Shown: positions 44,615 through 53,389, counted from the stretch's first letter. The stretch is 64,000 nt of DNA from Streptomyces alanosinicus (GCF_014650595.1 NZ_BMVG01000004.1:248001-312000); one strand, 5' to 3'. A program made the numbers and translations. The notes: generated by a model not told the origin, from the sequence alone.

Positions 44615-44686
44615 TGGACGATACTGGGATTGAACCAGTGACCTCTTCCGTGTCAGGGAAGCGCTCTCCCGCTGAGCTAATCGTCC
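44615..44686 (-). tRNA. tRNA-Val(GAC)
   Basis: Identical to the copy at 44395-44466 in all arms and with anticodon GAC. It is 4 bp downstream of tRNA-Cys in the direction of transcription, so Gly-Cys-Val-Val-Val are probably one transcript. Confidence 0.95.
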
Positions 44687-44690
44687 TTGG

Positions 44691-44761
44691 AGGTGGAGAC
44701 GGGATTTGAACCCGTGTAGACGGCTTTGCAGGCCGTTGCCTCGCCTCTCGGCCACTCCACC
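44691..44761 (-). tRNA. tRNA-Cys(GCA)
   Basis: Minus-strand cloverleaf with acceptor GGTGGAG/CTCCACC, anticodon loop CTGCAAA (anticodon GCA), T-arm with GGTTCAAATCC, and discriminator U as expected for tRNA-Cys. Confidence 0.95.
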
Positions 44762-44799
44762 AGGAGTGTAGGGGATCAGGATGACCCCTTCTTCCTTCG

Positions 44800-44872
44800 A
44801 GCGGACGACGAGGCTCGAACTCGCGACCTCAACCTTGGCAAGGTTGCGCTCTACCAACTGAGCTACGTCCGC
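44800..44872 (-). tRNA. tRNA-Gly(GCC)
   Basis: Minus-strand cloverleaf with acceptor GCGGACG/CGTCCGC, D-arm GCTCAGTTGGTAGAGC, anticodon loop TTGCCAA (anticodon GCC) and T-arm GAGTTCGAGCCTC. It is first in the five-tRNA array. Confidence 0.95.
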
Positions 44873-45049
44873 CTATCGTTTCGGTCCGCTTCCGCGTCCC
44901 GGCGACGTGTTGAACTCTAGCGGATTCCCGGGCCAGCACAAAAACGCGTTTGCGCAGCGTGCTGCGCCGTGTCCGGCACGGGACGGGGCCGGGGGCCCCT
45001 CGGGGTCATCCCGGCGCCACCTTTCGGACACCCGCCTAGACTCGTCCAC

Positions 45050-46105
45050 GTGTTCCAGCACCCGCCCCCGTTCCCTGCTCTGGCCCGCTTCGGCGACCGT
45101 GTCGCCACCCGTCTCCTCGATGTCACCAGCGACCCCGCCGCCCTGGACTCCACGGGCTTCTGGGCCGTCTGCGCGGACTTCGAGGGGCGGCTGACCTGCG
45201 CCCGCTTCGCCGACGTACGCGAGGAGCCCGTGCCCGCGCCGGTGCCGGGCGGCTGGCGGGGCCCGACGGCGCGGGACTGGACGTCCTCCCTGGACCGGGC
45301 CGCGTACACGGCGGGCGTCCGCCGGATCCGCGAGCACATCGCGGCCGGCGAGGTCTACCAGGCCAACCTCTGCCGGGTGCTCAGCGCCCCGGTCGCCCCG
45401 GACGCCGACGTGGACGCCCTGACCGCGCTGCTGGCCCGCGGCAACCCGGCGCCGTACGCCGGGACGATCCGGCTGCCGCAGCACGGAGTGGAGATCGCCA
45501 CCGCCTCACCCGAACTGTTCCTGCGCCGACGCGGCCGGATCGTGGAGTCGGGTCCGATCAAGGGCACCGGGCGCACGGAGGCGGACCTCCTGGAGAAGGA
45601 CTACGCCGAGAACGTGATGATCGTCGACCTGGTCCGCAACGACATCGGGCGTGTCAGTACGACCGGCAGCGTGACCGTCCCCGATCTGTGCGCCGTCGAG
45701 AAGCATCCGGGCCTGGTCCACCTGGTCTCCACGGTCCGCGGCGAGCTGCGGGACGGGGCCGGCTGGCCGGAGCTGCTCGCGGCCGCCTTTCCGCCCGGCT
45801 CGGTGACCGGCGCGCCGAAGTCGAGCGCCCTGCGGATCATCGAGGCGCTGGAGCCGGCCCCGCGCGGGCCGTACTGCGGCGGCATCGGCTGGGTCGACGC
45901 CGACCGCGGCGTCGGTGAGCTGGCCGTGGGCATCCGCACCTTCTGGATCGACCGTGCCGAGGGCGTCCTGCGTTTCGGCGCCGGCGCCGGCATCACCTGG
46001 GGATCGGACCCCGAGGGGGAGTGGCGGGAGACCGAGCTGAAGGCCTCCCGGCTGCTCGCGATAGCGTCGGGAGTGTACGAGGCGAGCGGAGGGTTGATCG
46101 CATGA
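45050..46105 (+). CDS. pabB: Aminodeoxychorismate synthase component I-like, PabB
   Basis: The 351-residue chorismate-binding enzyme has GEVYQANLCRVL, PIKGTGRTEADLLEKDYAENVMIVDLVRNDIG and GSVTGAPKSSALRIIEALE. The Lys in PIKGT is characteristic of PabB rather than TrpE, so it should make 4-amino-4-deoxychorismate for folate. The GTG at 45050 lies 7 bp after tagact (45037-45042), suggesting a leaderless mRNA. Start-stop overlap with the pabC-like gene supports pairing. The glutaminase subunit is not in the window. Confidence 0.88.
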   Translation: MFQHPPPFPALARFGDRVATRLLDVTSDPAALDSTGFWAVCADFEGRLTCARFADVREEPVPAPVPGGWRGPTARDWTSSLDRAAYTAGVRRIREHIAAGEVYQANLCRVLSAPVAPDADVDALTALLARGNPAPYAGTIRLPQHGVEIATASPELFLRRRGRIVESGPIKGTGRTEADLLEKDYAENVMIVDLVRNDIGRVSTTGSVTVPDLCAVEKHPGLVHLVSTVRGELRDGAGWPELLAAAFPPGSVTGAPKSSALRIIEALEPAPRGPYCGGIGWVDADRGVGELAVGIRTFWIDRAEGVLRFGAGAGITWGSDPEGEWRETELKASRLLAIASGVYEASGGLIA

Positions 46106-46923
46106 GGATCTGGCTGGACGGCGAGCTGCGCGACCTGGAGTCCGCCCGGGTCTCCGTGTTCGATCACGGGCTGACCGTGGGCGACGGCATCTTCGAGACG
46201 GTGAAGGCGGTCGACGGCACGACCTTCGCCCTCACCCGGCATCTGGACCGGCTCACCCGGTCCGCCCGTGGCCTCGGGCTGCCCGACCCCGACCACGCCG
46301 AGGTCCGCGAGGCCTGCGCGGCGGTCCTGGAGGCGAACCCGATGCCGCTCGGCCGGCTGCGGATCACCTACACCGGGGGCCACGGCCCGCTCGGCTCCGA
46401 CCGCGGCGAGCACGGCCCGACCCTCGTCGTCGCCGTCGGCCCGACCGCCCGGCGCCCCGACACCACCGCCGTGATCACCGTCCCGTGGACCCGCAACGAG
46501 CGCGGCGCCCTCACCGGCCTGAAGACCACCTCGTACGCCGAGAACGTCGTCGCCCTGGCCCGCGCCCATGAACACGGGGCCTCCGAGGCGCTGTTCGGCA
46601 ACACCGTCGGAGCGCTGTGCGAGGGCACCGGGTCGAACGTCTTCGTCGTCCTGGACGGCGAGATCCACACCCCGCCCGTCGCCTCCGGCTGCCTCCCCGG
46701 CATCACCCGCGCGCTGGCCGTCGAGTGGACGGGCGCCAAGGAGACCGACCTGCCCCTGGACGTCCTGAGCCGGGCCGACGAGGTCTTCCTCACCTCGACC
46801 CTGCGGGACGTCCAGGCCGTGCACCGGGTCGACGACCGCGAGCTGTCCGGCGCCCCGGGCCCGGTCACCGCCAAGGCCATGCGCGTCTTCGACGAGCGGT
46901 CAGGGCAGGACCTGGACCCCTGA
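46102..46923 (+). CDS. pabC: Aminodeoxychorismate lyase-like class-IV aminotransferase, PabC
   Basis: The 273-residue PLP enzyme begins MRIWLDGELRDLESARVSVFDHGLTVGDGIFETVK, with the Schiff-base Lys in LTGLKTTSYAENVVAL and EGTGSNVFVVLDG for the cofactor phosphate. Fold type IV also covers branched-chain transaminases, but the overlap with pabB points to 4-amino-4-deoxychorismate lyase making p-aminobenzoate. It starts inside the pabB stop (ATGA). Confidence 0.87.
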   Translation: MRIWLDGELRDLESARVSVFDHGLTVGDGIFETVKAVDGTTFALTRHLDRLTRSARGLGLPDPDHAEVREACAAVLEANPMPLGRLRITYTGGHGPLGSDRGEHGPTLVVAVGPTARRPDTTAVITVPWTRNERGALTGLKTTSYAENVVALARAHEHGASEALFGNTVGALCEGTGSNVFVVLDGEIHTPPVASGCLPGITRALAVEWTGAKETDLPLDVLSRADEVFLTSTLRDVQAVHRVDDRELSGAPGPVTAKAMRVFDERSGQDLDP

Positions 46924-47034
46924 GCCGGGCCTGGGGCCGGCCCGGGCCCCCGGGCCGTGCCCGGGCCGCCGGCCGTGCCCACCGCTCGGGAAAATGGGCT
47001 GACTGGGTGGTCGGCCGCGGGTAGAACACCAGTG

Positions 47035-47862
47035 ATGACCACGACCCTGCGGCCGCTCGAGCCGCTCCAGCGGAACCCCGACGGCACCCGTTCGCGCCGC
47101 TACCAGGTGTGTGTCAACAGCCGTCCCGTCGGCGAGATCCGCCTCGGTACCTCGCCGTCCTTCGGCGAGGCGGTGGCCTGCGTCGACGACCTGCGGATCG
47201 CCGAGCCCGACCGGCGCCGCGGCCGCGGCACGGTGGCCGCGCTCGCCGCGGAGGAGGTGGCGCGGAGCTGGGGCTGTACCCAGATCGACACCGTCGTCCC
47301 CGCCTCGGCGGACGGCGCCCTGCGGCTCTTCGGCGCCCTGGGGTACACCCTGCGCAACCGCGGTATGGAGAAACGCCTCGGCACCACCCCGCCCGCGCTG
47401 CCGCCGGGCAGCAGCGCACGGCCCATGACGGGAGCCGAGTTCGACGCCTGGTACGAGCACGAGTTCGACGACTACGCACGCATGTGGATCGAGCGGGGGG
47501 TCCCCGAAGCCGCGGCGTACGCGAAGGCTCACAGCGACCACGAGAAGCTGCTGCCGCACGGGCTCACGACCGACGGCATGCTGTTCAGCGTCCTGGAGCA
47601 CGAAGGGGCCAGGGCGGGCACGCTGTGGCTGAGCCTGCGGGACCCCGGGGAGGCCTTCGTGTTCGACGTCCAGACCGAGGTGGCCCGGCGCGGCAGGGGC
47701 CACGGCCGCACGCTCATGCTGCTGGCGGAGCGCCAGGCGATCGAGGCCGGCCGGCCGGTCCTCGGCCTCAATGTGCACGCGGGCAACACCCCGGCCGAGC
47801 GGCTGTACGAGTCCCTCGGTTACGAGACCACCGAGCACTCCCTCTCCAAGCCCCTCCTGTAG
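47035..47862 (+). CDS. Tandem-GNAT acetyltransferase
   Basis: The 275-residue protein has two acetyltransferase domains: an N-terminal one with CVDDLRIAEPDRRRGRGTVAALAAEE and a C-terminal one with FVFDVQTEVARRGRGHGRTLMLLAE and GNTPAERLYESLGYETTEH. Both have the R-G-x-G acetyl-CoA loop. ATG 47035 is used, with tagaac (47022) as a possible -10 box for near-leaderless transcription. The substrate is unknown. Tandem GNAT is typical of mycothiol-synthase-like and antibiotic-modifying branches, without evidence for either. Confidence 0.85.
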   Translation: MTTTLRPLEPLQRNPDGTRSRRYQVCVNSRPVGEIRLGTSPSFGEAVACVDDLRIAEPDRRRGRGTVAALAAEEVARSWGCTQIDTVVPASADGALRLFGALGYTLRNRGMEKRLGTTPPALPPGSSARPMTGAEFDAWYEHEFDDYARMWIERGVPEAAAYAKAHSDHEKLLPHGLTTDGMLFSVLEHEGARAGTLWLSLRDPGEAFVFDVQTEVARRGRGHGRTLMLLAERQAIEAGRPVLGLNVHAGNTPAERLYESLGYETTEHSLSKPLL

Positions 47863-47880
47863 GACCTGGCGGCCTTGGGG

Positions 47881-48405
47881 CTACGCCTGCCCGCCGCCCA
47901 GCAGCCGGTCCGCGATCTCCTCGATGCGCTCGCGCAGACCCTCCTGGCTCTTGCCGCCGTCGAGGCGTTCGCCGCCGATGACGTACGTCGGCGTGCCGGT
48001 CACGCCGATCGCCTTGCCCTCGGCCTGGTCGGCGTCCACGATCAGGATGTGCCGTCCGTCGATCAGCGCGGTGTCGAACTCCTCGGCGTCCAGGCCCAGT
48101 TCACGGGCCACCTCGACCAGGAAGGGTTCCCCCTTACGGTCCAGCTCCTCGACCCGCTCCAGTACGGCCTCCACGTACGGCCAGCCGTTGCCCTGCTCCA
48201 GCGCCTCCTCGGCGGCCTGGGCGGCGGCGAAGGCGTGCTTGTGCTTCTCCAGCGGGAAGTGCCGCAGCCGCAGTTCCAGCCGGTCGCCGTAGCGGGCGCG
48301 CAGCGCGCGGAGGTCGTCCAGGCAGGTGCGGCAGTCGGGGCACTGCAGTTCGCACCAGACATCGAGGACGAGGGCGTCGGTGCGCGCGGGGGAGGAGTCG
48401 CTCAT
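47881..48405 (-). CDS. DsbA-family thiol oxidoreductase-like protein
   Basis: The 174-residue protein has a thioredoxin fold with the CPDC active site (CELQCPDC, residues about 18-25), LRLRHFPLEKHKHAFAAAQAAEEAL and a cis-Pro loop in GVTGTPTYVIGG. There is no signal peptide, so it is probably cytosolic, like FrnE-type proteins. It would act as a disulfide oxidoreductase or isomerase. Its upstream region carries the 17-bp tandem repeat. Confidence 0.87.
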   Translation of the reverse strand: MSDSSPARTDALVLDVWCELQCPDCRTCLDDLRALRARYGDRLELRLRHFPLEKHKHAFAAAQAAEEALEQGNGWPYVEAVLERVEELDRKGEPFLVEVARELGLDAEEFDTALIDGRHILIVDADQAEGKAIGVTGTPTYVIGGERLDGGKSQEGLRERIEEIADRLLGGGQA

Positions 48406-48478
48406 GCCGGCCAGTCTTCCAGGCGGGACGCGGGTGACCCAATCGGGACGGTACGACGGCCGCCCCCGGCCTCGCGTC

Positions 48479-48539
48479 GGGACCCCTGTAGCTCCGGGAC
48501 CCCTGTAGCTCCGGGACTCCAGTAGCTCCGGGACCCCAG
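48479..48539. repeat. 17-bp tandem repeat upstream of the DsbA-like gene
   Basis: gggacccctgtagctcc occurs at 48479-48495 and 48496-48512 exactly, then with two changes at 48513-48529, and a partial copy follows to about 48539. It lies 74 bp before the DsbA-like gene. Unit identity suggests recent expansion, so copy number may vary among strains. Confidence 0.85.
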
Positions 48540-48698
48540 GAGGAGACGACCCGGAGATGTCCCTGATGTCCCGCTCGGGCATGGCATCGGAAGGGCGAGG
48601 CGGTGCAGGATGGAGGGGACGGAGGCGGTGTGTCGTGCCGGCGCGCCGCGTCCGCCGAGCAGTGCCTGCCACCCGCCCGAGCCCGCCAGGAGGACCGG

Positions 48699-49154
48699 AT
48701 GATTGCCGAGACCGTCTGCTCCGCCGTGTCCGCGGCGGGCCTGGGGATCGCGGTGGTCACGGCCTACCGCAAGCGTTTCCTCGCGGCGACCCGCATCGCG
48801 GCCTACTCGCTGGTGCCGGTCGGCCTCGTGATGACCGGCGTCGTCGGCTGGCTCGCGGACACCGCCTTCAGCCCCACCGCCTGGGCGGGATTCGGGGTGC
48901 TCGGCGCGGCCTGGCTCCTGTTCGCGGGCACCCGCGCGGTCGAACGCCGGCGCGGCGGCACCCGCGCAGAGCGCGGAGCGGCCGGTGGCGAGCAGACCGG
49001 GGCCGTGGCCCCACGGGCCTCCGCACCCTCCCTGGGCGCCGGGAAACGACCCGCGGCCGGGCCCGCCAGCGCCCCGCGCGCCACCGGCTCCGGCTCCGGC
49101 TCCGGCGAGGACTTCAGCGACATCGAGGCCATCCTCAAGAAGCACGGCATATGA
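48699..49154 (+). CDS. Two-helix membrane protein with conserved C-terminal tail
   Basis: The 151-residue protein has two to three membrane segments (IAETVCSAVSAAGLGIAVV, RIAAYSLVPVGLVMTGVVGWL, FGVLGAAWLLFAGT), a basic/Pro-rich linker, then a short acidic tail DFSDIEAILKKHGI. ATG 48699 follows aggagg. The tail looks like a docking peptide. It is a conserved hypothetical of unknown role. Confidence 0.82.
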   Translation: MIAETVCSAVSAAGLGIAVVTAYRKRFLAATRIAAYSLVPVGLVMTGVVGWLADTAFSPTAWAGFGVLGAAWLLFAGTRAVERRRGGTRAERGAAGGEQTGAVAPRASAPSLGAGKRPAAGPASAPRATGSGSGSGEDFSDIEAILKKHGI

Positions 49155-49352
49155 CGAACGCATAGCGGCGCGAGGGCCCCACGGCCTCGACGACCCACCC
49201 GGACCGAAACGACACAGTGGGTCGCGCGCATGTCCGGAACCGTTCACAACCCGAAGCAAGTCGGACGAGACGGCGCGATATACGGCAACTCCCGCATATC
49301 GCTGGTGTGTTGATCGCGTACGGGGCCGGTCCTGCGTCATGATCTGCGCGAG

Positions 49353-49505
49353 ATGCTGGACACGACCGAGAGCGAGGCCGCGCCGCCGAAGGACGAGCCG
49401 CGCGGGTGCCTCTTCGCCCTATCCCAGCCACCGCTGATGATCTTCCTTGCGGTGATCGGGTGTCTGCTCCTCATGGCTGCGCTGCACGACCTGCTGTTGC
49501 TGTGA
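49353..49505 (+). CDS. 50-residue single-helix membrane protein
   Basis: The ORF runs MLDTTESEAAPPKDEPRGC then a hydrophobic helix (LMIFLAVIGCLLLMAALHDLLLL) to the C-terminus. An acidic soluble N-tail and a C-terminal helix suggest a tail-anchored peptide. A TGA shortly upstream rules out longer forms. It has a weak ribosome site (gcgag). Function unknown. Confidence 0.65.
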   Translation: MLDTTESEAAPPKDEPRGCLFALSQPPLMIFLAVIGCLLLMAALHDLLLL

Positions 49506-49665
49506 GCCGTACACGTCCGTCCCGGCGTCACCCGCCGGGACCGACGTCGCCCGCCTCCTCCGCACGCACCCCCGGGCGAGCGCCGGGCCCCCGAACCCAC
49601 TGGGTCCGCACCGCACCCCCGTAGTCCCGGAGTGCGCGATCGCCGCCTGGCCCGCCCGGTGCCGG

Positions 49666-50226
49666 TCAGCCCGTCGCTTCCTTGCGCCGGGCCCGGTAGG
49701 CGGCCACATGCAGCCGGTTGCCGCAGGTGCGGCTGTCGCAGTAGCGGCGCGAGCGGTTGCGGGAGAGGTCGACGAAGGCGCGCCGGCAGTCCGGTGCCTC
49801 ACAGCGGCGCAGCCGCTCCTGCTCTCCGGCGACCACGAAGAAGGCCAGCGCCATCCCGCAGTCGGCGGCGAGATGGTCGGCCACCGAGGCGCCGGGCGCG
49901 AAGTAGTGGACATGCCAGTCATAGCCGTCGTGGTCCGTCAGTCGCGGTGTGGTGCCCGCCGCGGCGACCAGCTCATTGATCAGCCCGGCGGCGCCGCGGG
50001 CGTCCGGGGCGGCGAAGATCGCCGCGAAGCGCCCCCGGACCCTGCGCACCGCCGAGAGATCGAACTCCGACAGCACACCGACATCACTGATCTCGTGGTT
50101 TCGTACGAAATCCGCGAGAGCCGGGAGGTCGGGCAGTCCGTCGGCCGCCGCGTCGTCCTCCGGCGCGGTGTTCACCAGATCCACCACGGTGTCGAGCGCG
50201 CACCGGGTGTCGTGGGTGATCAGCAC
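49666..50226 (-). CDS. CGNR zinc-finger (ABATE) transcriptional regulator
   Basis: The 186-residue protein has an N-terminal ABATE domain (TRCALDTVVDLVNTAPE, ADFVRNHEI) and a C-terminal zinc finger RRCEAPDCRRAFVDLSRNRSRRYCDSRTCGNRLHVAAYRAR, with the four Cys and the CGNR signature (DNA binding). The GTG follows gggag at spacing 7. It is a stress-type regulator family in Streptomyces. The target is unknown. Confidence 0.88.
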   Translation of the reverse strand: MLITHDTRCALDTVVDLVNTAPEDDAAADGLPDLPALADFVRNHEISDVGVLSEFDLSAVRRVRGRFAAIFAAPDARGAAGLINELVAAAGTTPRLTDHDGYDWHVHYFAPGASVADHLAADCGMALAFFVVAGEQERLRRCEAPDCRRAFVDLSRNRSRRYCDSRTCGNRLHVAAYRARRKEATG

Positions 50227-50545
50227 GTTTCGCTCCCTGGCCTGAGGGTCGGGCAGGCGCCCGCCGATGCTGGCCGATGGTAGCGACAACCCCGGCCGCG
50301 GCATCGTGGTCCGCCCGACACCGATTGCCGGTAGAACGCCGGGGCGCCCGCGTCGGTTCCCGCCGCGCGGCAGCCGCCACGGGACGCCACGGGACCTGCC
50401 TGCACGGCGGAGCCGGGCGCGCACAGCTCGGCGCCGTCCCGTGAGACGTGCACGGTGACGGCGCCCGGCTGTGCCGTATGCGGTTGTCCTGGCCCGAGCC
50501 GTCTCCCCGAGTGGACGGCGCCGGGCTGCTTTCGGGGGGCGCGAC
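50227..50545. other. 319-bp gap between ssgB and the CGNR gene
   Basis: This stretch holds the promoter of the CGNR gene. It also carries gacggcgcc repeats near 50457 and 50513 and the short direct repeat cgccacggga near 50390. No ORF with a ribosome site and no strong hairpin was found. Confidence 0.4.
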
Positions 50546-50959
50546 CTAGCTCTCCGCCAGGATGTGCGACAGCTCCTGATCCAGATCGAAATGCCGGTGT
50601 TCCGTGCCGGGCGGCACGGCGGCGTCGGTTCGCTTCAGGAAGGACTCCAGGGCCCGCGCCGGGGCCTCGAGCAGTGCCTCTCCCTCCGGAGAGCTGAGGG
50701 CGATGCATACGACGCCCTGACCGTGGCTACGCGACGGCCAGACACGGACGTCGCCGGTGCCGGTGGGCCGGTGCAGCCCCTCGGCGAGGAGGTCGCGGGC
50801 GAACACCCACTCGACGGTCTCCTCGGCTCCGGTGTGGAAGGTGGCGTGCACGGCGTAGGGGTCGGCCGTGTCGTACCGCAGGCCTGCGGGGACAGGCAGG
50901 GAGGACTCGCTCGACACAACGAGGCGCAGGTGCAGCTCGCAGCTGACCGTGGTGTTCAT
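50546..50959 (-). CDS. ssgB: Sporulation-specific cell-division activator SsgB
   Basis: The 137-residue SALP-family protein begins MNTTVSCELHLRLVVSS and has PYAVHATFHTGAEETVEWVFARDLLAEGL and ALLEAPARALESFLKRTDAAVPPG, ending HILAES. These match the remembered S. coelicolor SsgB almost exactly. SsgB recruits FtsZ to future septum sites in aerial hyphae, with SsgA. In the upstream DNA, read on the minus strand, gttt followed after 14 bp by ggtggc resembles a stress-sigma (SigH-type) promoter, in line with reports that SigH controls ssgB. Confidence 0.96.
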   Translation of the reverse strand: MNTTVSCELHLRLVVSSESSLPVPAGLRYDTADPYAVHATFHTGAEETVEWVFARDLLAEGLHRPTGTGDVRVWPSRSHGQGVVCIALSSPEGEALLEAPARALESFLKRTDAAVPPGTEHRHFDLDQELSHILAES

Positions 50960-51150
50960 AAGCGCCAGGGCCTTTCGCTCAGTGTGCGCTCGGGGATTCG
51001 CACGTCGGCGAAATCGACATGCCACCTACGATGCCGTTGTAAACCCCTCTGAGGGTTTTGCGTGTCTTTACGTAACTCTTCCGGCCGAGAACTCGTACGA
51101 GATCTACGACCATTCCGGTGACTGGATTCACTCCGGTAGGGTTTGTCTGT

Positions 51151-51639
51151 ATGAATACGGGGAGTGACGATCCGGGCGAGGTCGCCGTGGCACCGGACAA
51201 GGCGAGGACGGACCGGCGGGAGGCCGGGTCCGAGGGCAGGATCGGGGCCGGGGCCGGGGACAGCGCGGGGCTCGGCTCCCGTGCGCCGAACTTCATCAAG
51301 GCCCGTCGGCTGCTGCATCTGAGCTGGCAGGTCGGCGTCTTCGTGGTCGGTCTGGCGGTCGTCGGCGTGGGCATCGTCATGCTGCCGCTGCCGGGTCCCG
51401 GCTGGGTGGTGATCTTCGGCGGCATGGCGATCTGGGCGACCGAGTTCGTCTGGGCGCAGCTCGTGCTCCGCTGGACCAAGCGCAAGGTCACCGAGGCGGC
51501 CCAGCGGGCCCTCGACCCCAAGGTGCGCCGCCGCAACATCACACTGACCGTGATCGGGCTGGCGGTCGTGGGCGCGCTGGCCGGTATCTACCTGTCGAAG
51601 TTCGGCCTCGTCATGCCGTGGAAGATCAAGGATCAGTGA
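51151..51639 (+). CDS. TIGR02611/PGPGW family membrane protein
   Basis: The 162-residue protein has a disordered N-terminal 45 residues and a membrane part with VGVFVVGLAVVGVGIVMLPLPGPGWVVIFGGMAIWATEF, including the PLPGPGW signature, and a final helix LTVIGLAVVGALAGIYLS. ATG 51151 is 8 bp after tagggt (51137-51142), so the message may be leaderless. It is divergent from ssgB and conserved beside it in Streptomyces by recall. Function unknown. Confidence 0.9.
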   Translation: MNTGSDDPGEVAVAPDKARTDRREAGSEGRIGAGAGDSAGLGSRAPNFIKARRLLHLSWQVGVFVVGLAVVGVGIVMLPLPGPGWVVIFGGMAIWATEFVWAQLVLRWTKRKVTEAAQRALDPKVRRRNITLTVIGLAVVGALAGIYLSKFGLVMPWKIKDQ

Positions 51640-51724
51640 TCCGGCTCCGCCGCCCGGCCGTCCCGCGGCCCCGGCCTCTGGTCGGAAGCACCCCCTGACA
51701 TGGGGTAATGTTCTTCCTGCGCCC

Positions 51725-51796
51725 GGGCGATTAGCTCAGTGGGAGAGCGCTTCGTTCACACCGAAGAGGTCACTGGTTCGAACCCAGTATCGCCCA
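51725..51796 (+). tRNA. tRNA-Val(CAC), copy 1
   Basis: Cloverleaf with acceptor GGGCGAT/ATCGCCC, D-arm GCTCAGTGGGAGAGC, anticodon loop TTCACAC (anticodon CAC, reading GUG) and T-arm GGTTCGAACCC. Discriminator A, no CCA. Identical to the copy at 57191-57262. Confidence 0.95.
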
Positions 51797-51805
51797 CCCG
51801 GACCA

Positions 51806-51836
51806 ACGGCCCACCCGCCACACTGCGGTGGGCCGT
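51806..51836 (+). terminator. Terminator after tRNA-Val(CAC) copy 1
   Basis: acggcccacc (51806-51815) pairs perfectly with ggtgggccgt (51827-51836), a 10-bp stem with an 11-nt loop, ten bases past the tRNA. Confidence 0.85.
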
Positions 51837-52378
51837 CGGCGTATCCGCCCCCGAGCCGCCCGCACTCCGGCGAGCCGACCGAGGGGCTCCGCCGAGGGCT
51901 GGCTGAGCGGCGGCGGACGAGCTGGCTGAGTGGCTCGGACGAGCCGTATGACGGGCGCGTGACGGGCTGTACGGCGATGAGCACGACGGGCCGAACGTAC
52001 GGGCACCCCGCGCCGAGAATCGTGCGAGCATCCCGCCTTTTGCCGAACCGGCAACATCTCTCGTGCCCACCGGCCCGCCCACCGCACCATCGTCCACACA
52101 GGCCCTGCCCGCACCGCACCACCTCCCGGTCACGGAACCGCCGGCTCCCGACCCCGCACGAGCCGCACGAGCTGCCGCCCGCCCGTCTCGACCTGCCCCC
52201 ACGCACGCCCTCTGGACCGACAGCCGGCCGACCCCGTACCCGCGCCCGGGACCACAGCTGGCCGACCCCGTACCCGTGCCCTGGACCACAGCGGACCGGC
52301 CTCGTACATCTGCCCCGAACCGACCCCGTCCGCCGACCCCCGCGCACCCAGCGCCCCCGCCCACCCCCAGGAGCCCTC
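51837..52378. other. 542-bp gap with a 34-bp tandem repeat
   Basis: ORFs here are open in two frames but lack ribosome sites and resemble no family. A 34-bp unit starting ggccgaccccgtacccg is repeated at 52226-52259 and 52260-52293 with two changes. It is probably decayed or non-coding DNA next to the hydrolase promoter. Confidence 0.5.
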
Positions 52379-53389
52379 GTGCCCGAAACCCCACCCCCCG
52401 TTCCCCTCCCCCCGACTGCCCCCCACCCCCTCATCCATCGCCTCGTGCCCTCGCCGGCCGGGCGGGTGCATCTCGTGGAGCAGGGGCGCGGCCCGCTCGT
52501 GCTGCTGGTGCACGGGTTTCCGGAGTCCTGGTACTCGTGGCGGCATCAACTGCCCGCCCTGGCCGCCGCCGGCTATCGCGCCGTGGCCGTGGACGTACGC
52601 GGGTACGGCCGTTCCTCCAGGCCGGCGGCCGTGGACGCGTACCGGATGCTCGACCTGGTCGCGGACAACGTCGCCGTGGTGGAGGCGCTGGGGGAGCGGT
52701 CCGCGGTGGTCGTCGGGCACGACTGGGGCGCCACGATCGCCGCCACCTCCGCACTGACCAGGCCCGACGTGTTCCGTGCCGTGGCCCTGCTGGGGGTGCC
52801 GTACAGCCCGCCCGGCGGCCCGCGGCCCAGCGAGGTCTTCGCGCGCATGGGCGGGGACGAGGAGTTCTACGTGGCGTACTTCCAGCAGCCGGGCCGCGCC
52901 GAGGCGGAGATCGAGCCCGACGTACGCGGCTGGCTCGCGGGCTTCCACGCGGCCCTGTCCGCCGGCACCATGCCCGCACCCGGCGCCCCCGACCCGCACT
53001 TCGTCGGCCGCGGCGGCACCCTGCGCGAACGCTTCCCCGCAGGCCCGCTCCCGGCCTGGCTGGGCGAGGACGACCTGGACTTCCTGGCCGGGGAGTTCGA
53101 GCGGACCGGCATGGCCGGGGCGCTGAATCGTTACCGCGTCATGGACCGGGACTGGGCGGACCTGGCCGACCGCGAGGGCGCCCCGATCAGGCAGCCCTCG
53201 CTGTTCATCGGCGGCGGCCTGGACGCCTCGCTCGCCTGGCTGGCGGACGCCGTCGCGGCGTACCCCGAGACCCTGCCCGGCCTCCTCGGCTCGCACATCC
53301 TCGACGGCTGCGGCCACTTCGTCCAGCAGGAACGTCCCGAGGAGACGAACCGGATCCTGATCGACTGGCTCGCCGCCCTGCCCGGCTGA
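52379..53389 (+). CDS. Alpha/beta hydrolase, epoxide-hydrolase type
   Basis: The 336-residue enzyme has the oxyanion motif VHGFPESWYSWRHQL, VAVDVRGYGRSSRP, nucleophile Asp in VVGHDWGATIAA, and C-terminal GCGHFVQQERPEETNRILIDWL with the catalytic His. The Asp nucleophile and the HGFPESW motif point to epoxide hydrolase or haloalkane-dehalogenase-like chemistry. GTG 52379 follows aggag. It stands alone, and the substrate cannot be told. Confidence 0.87.
   Translation: MPETPPPVPLPPTAPHPLIHRLVPSPAGRVHLVEQGRGPLVLLVHGFPESWYSWRHQLPALAAAGYRAVAVDVRGYGRSSRPAAVDAYRMLDLVADNVAVVEALGERSAVVVGHDWGATIAATSALTRPDVFRAVALLGVPYSPPGGPRPSEVFARMGGDEEFYVAYFQQPGRAEAEIEPDVRGWLAGFHAALSAGTMPAPGAPDPHFVGRGGTLRERFPAGPLPAWLGEDDLDFLAGEFERTGMAGALNRYRVMDRDWADLADREGAPIRQPSLFIGGGLDASLAWLADAVAAYPETLPGLLGSHILDGCGHFVQQERPEETNRILIDWLAALPG

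Noticed and set aside
48479..48539. CRISPR-like array
   Set aside because: Units abut with no spacers and no cas genes are present; it is a simple tandem repeat. No CRISPR array was found anywhere in the window.
50471..51052. 193-codon plus-strand ORF over ssgB
   Set aside because: It is the shadow of ssgB; the minus-strand frame matches SsgB almost exactly.
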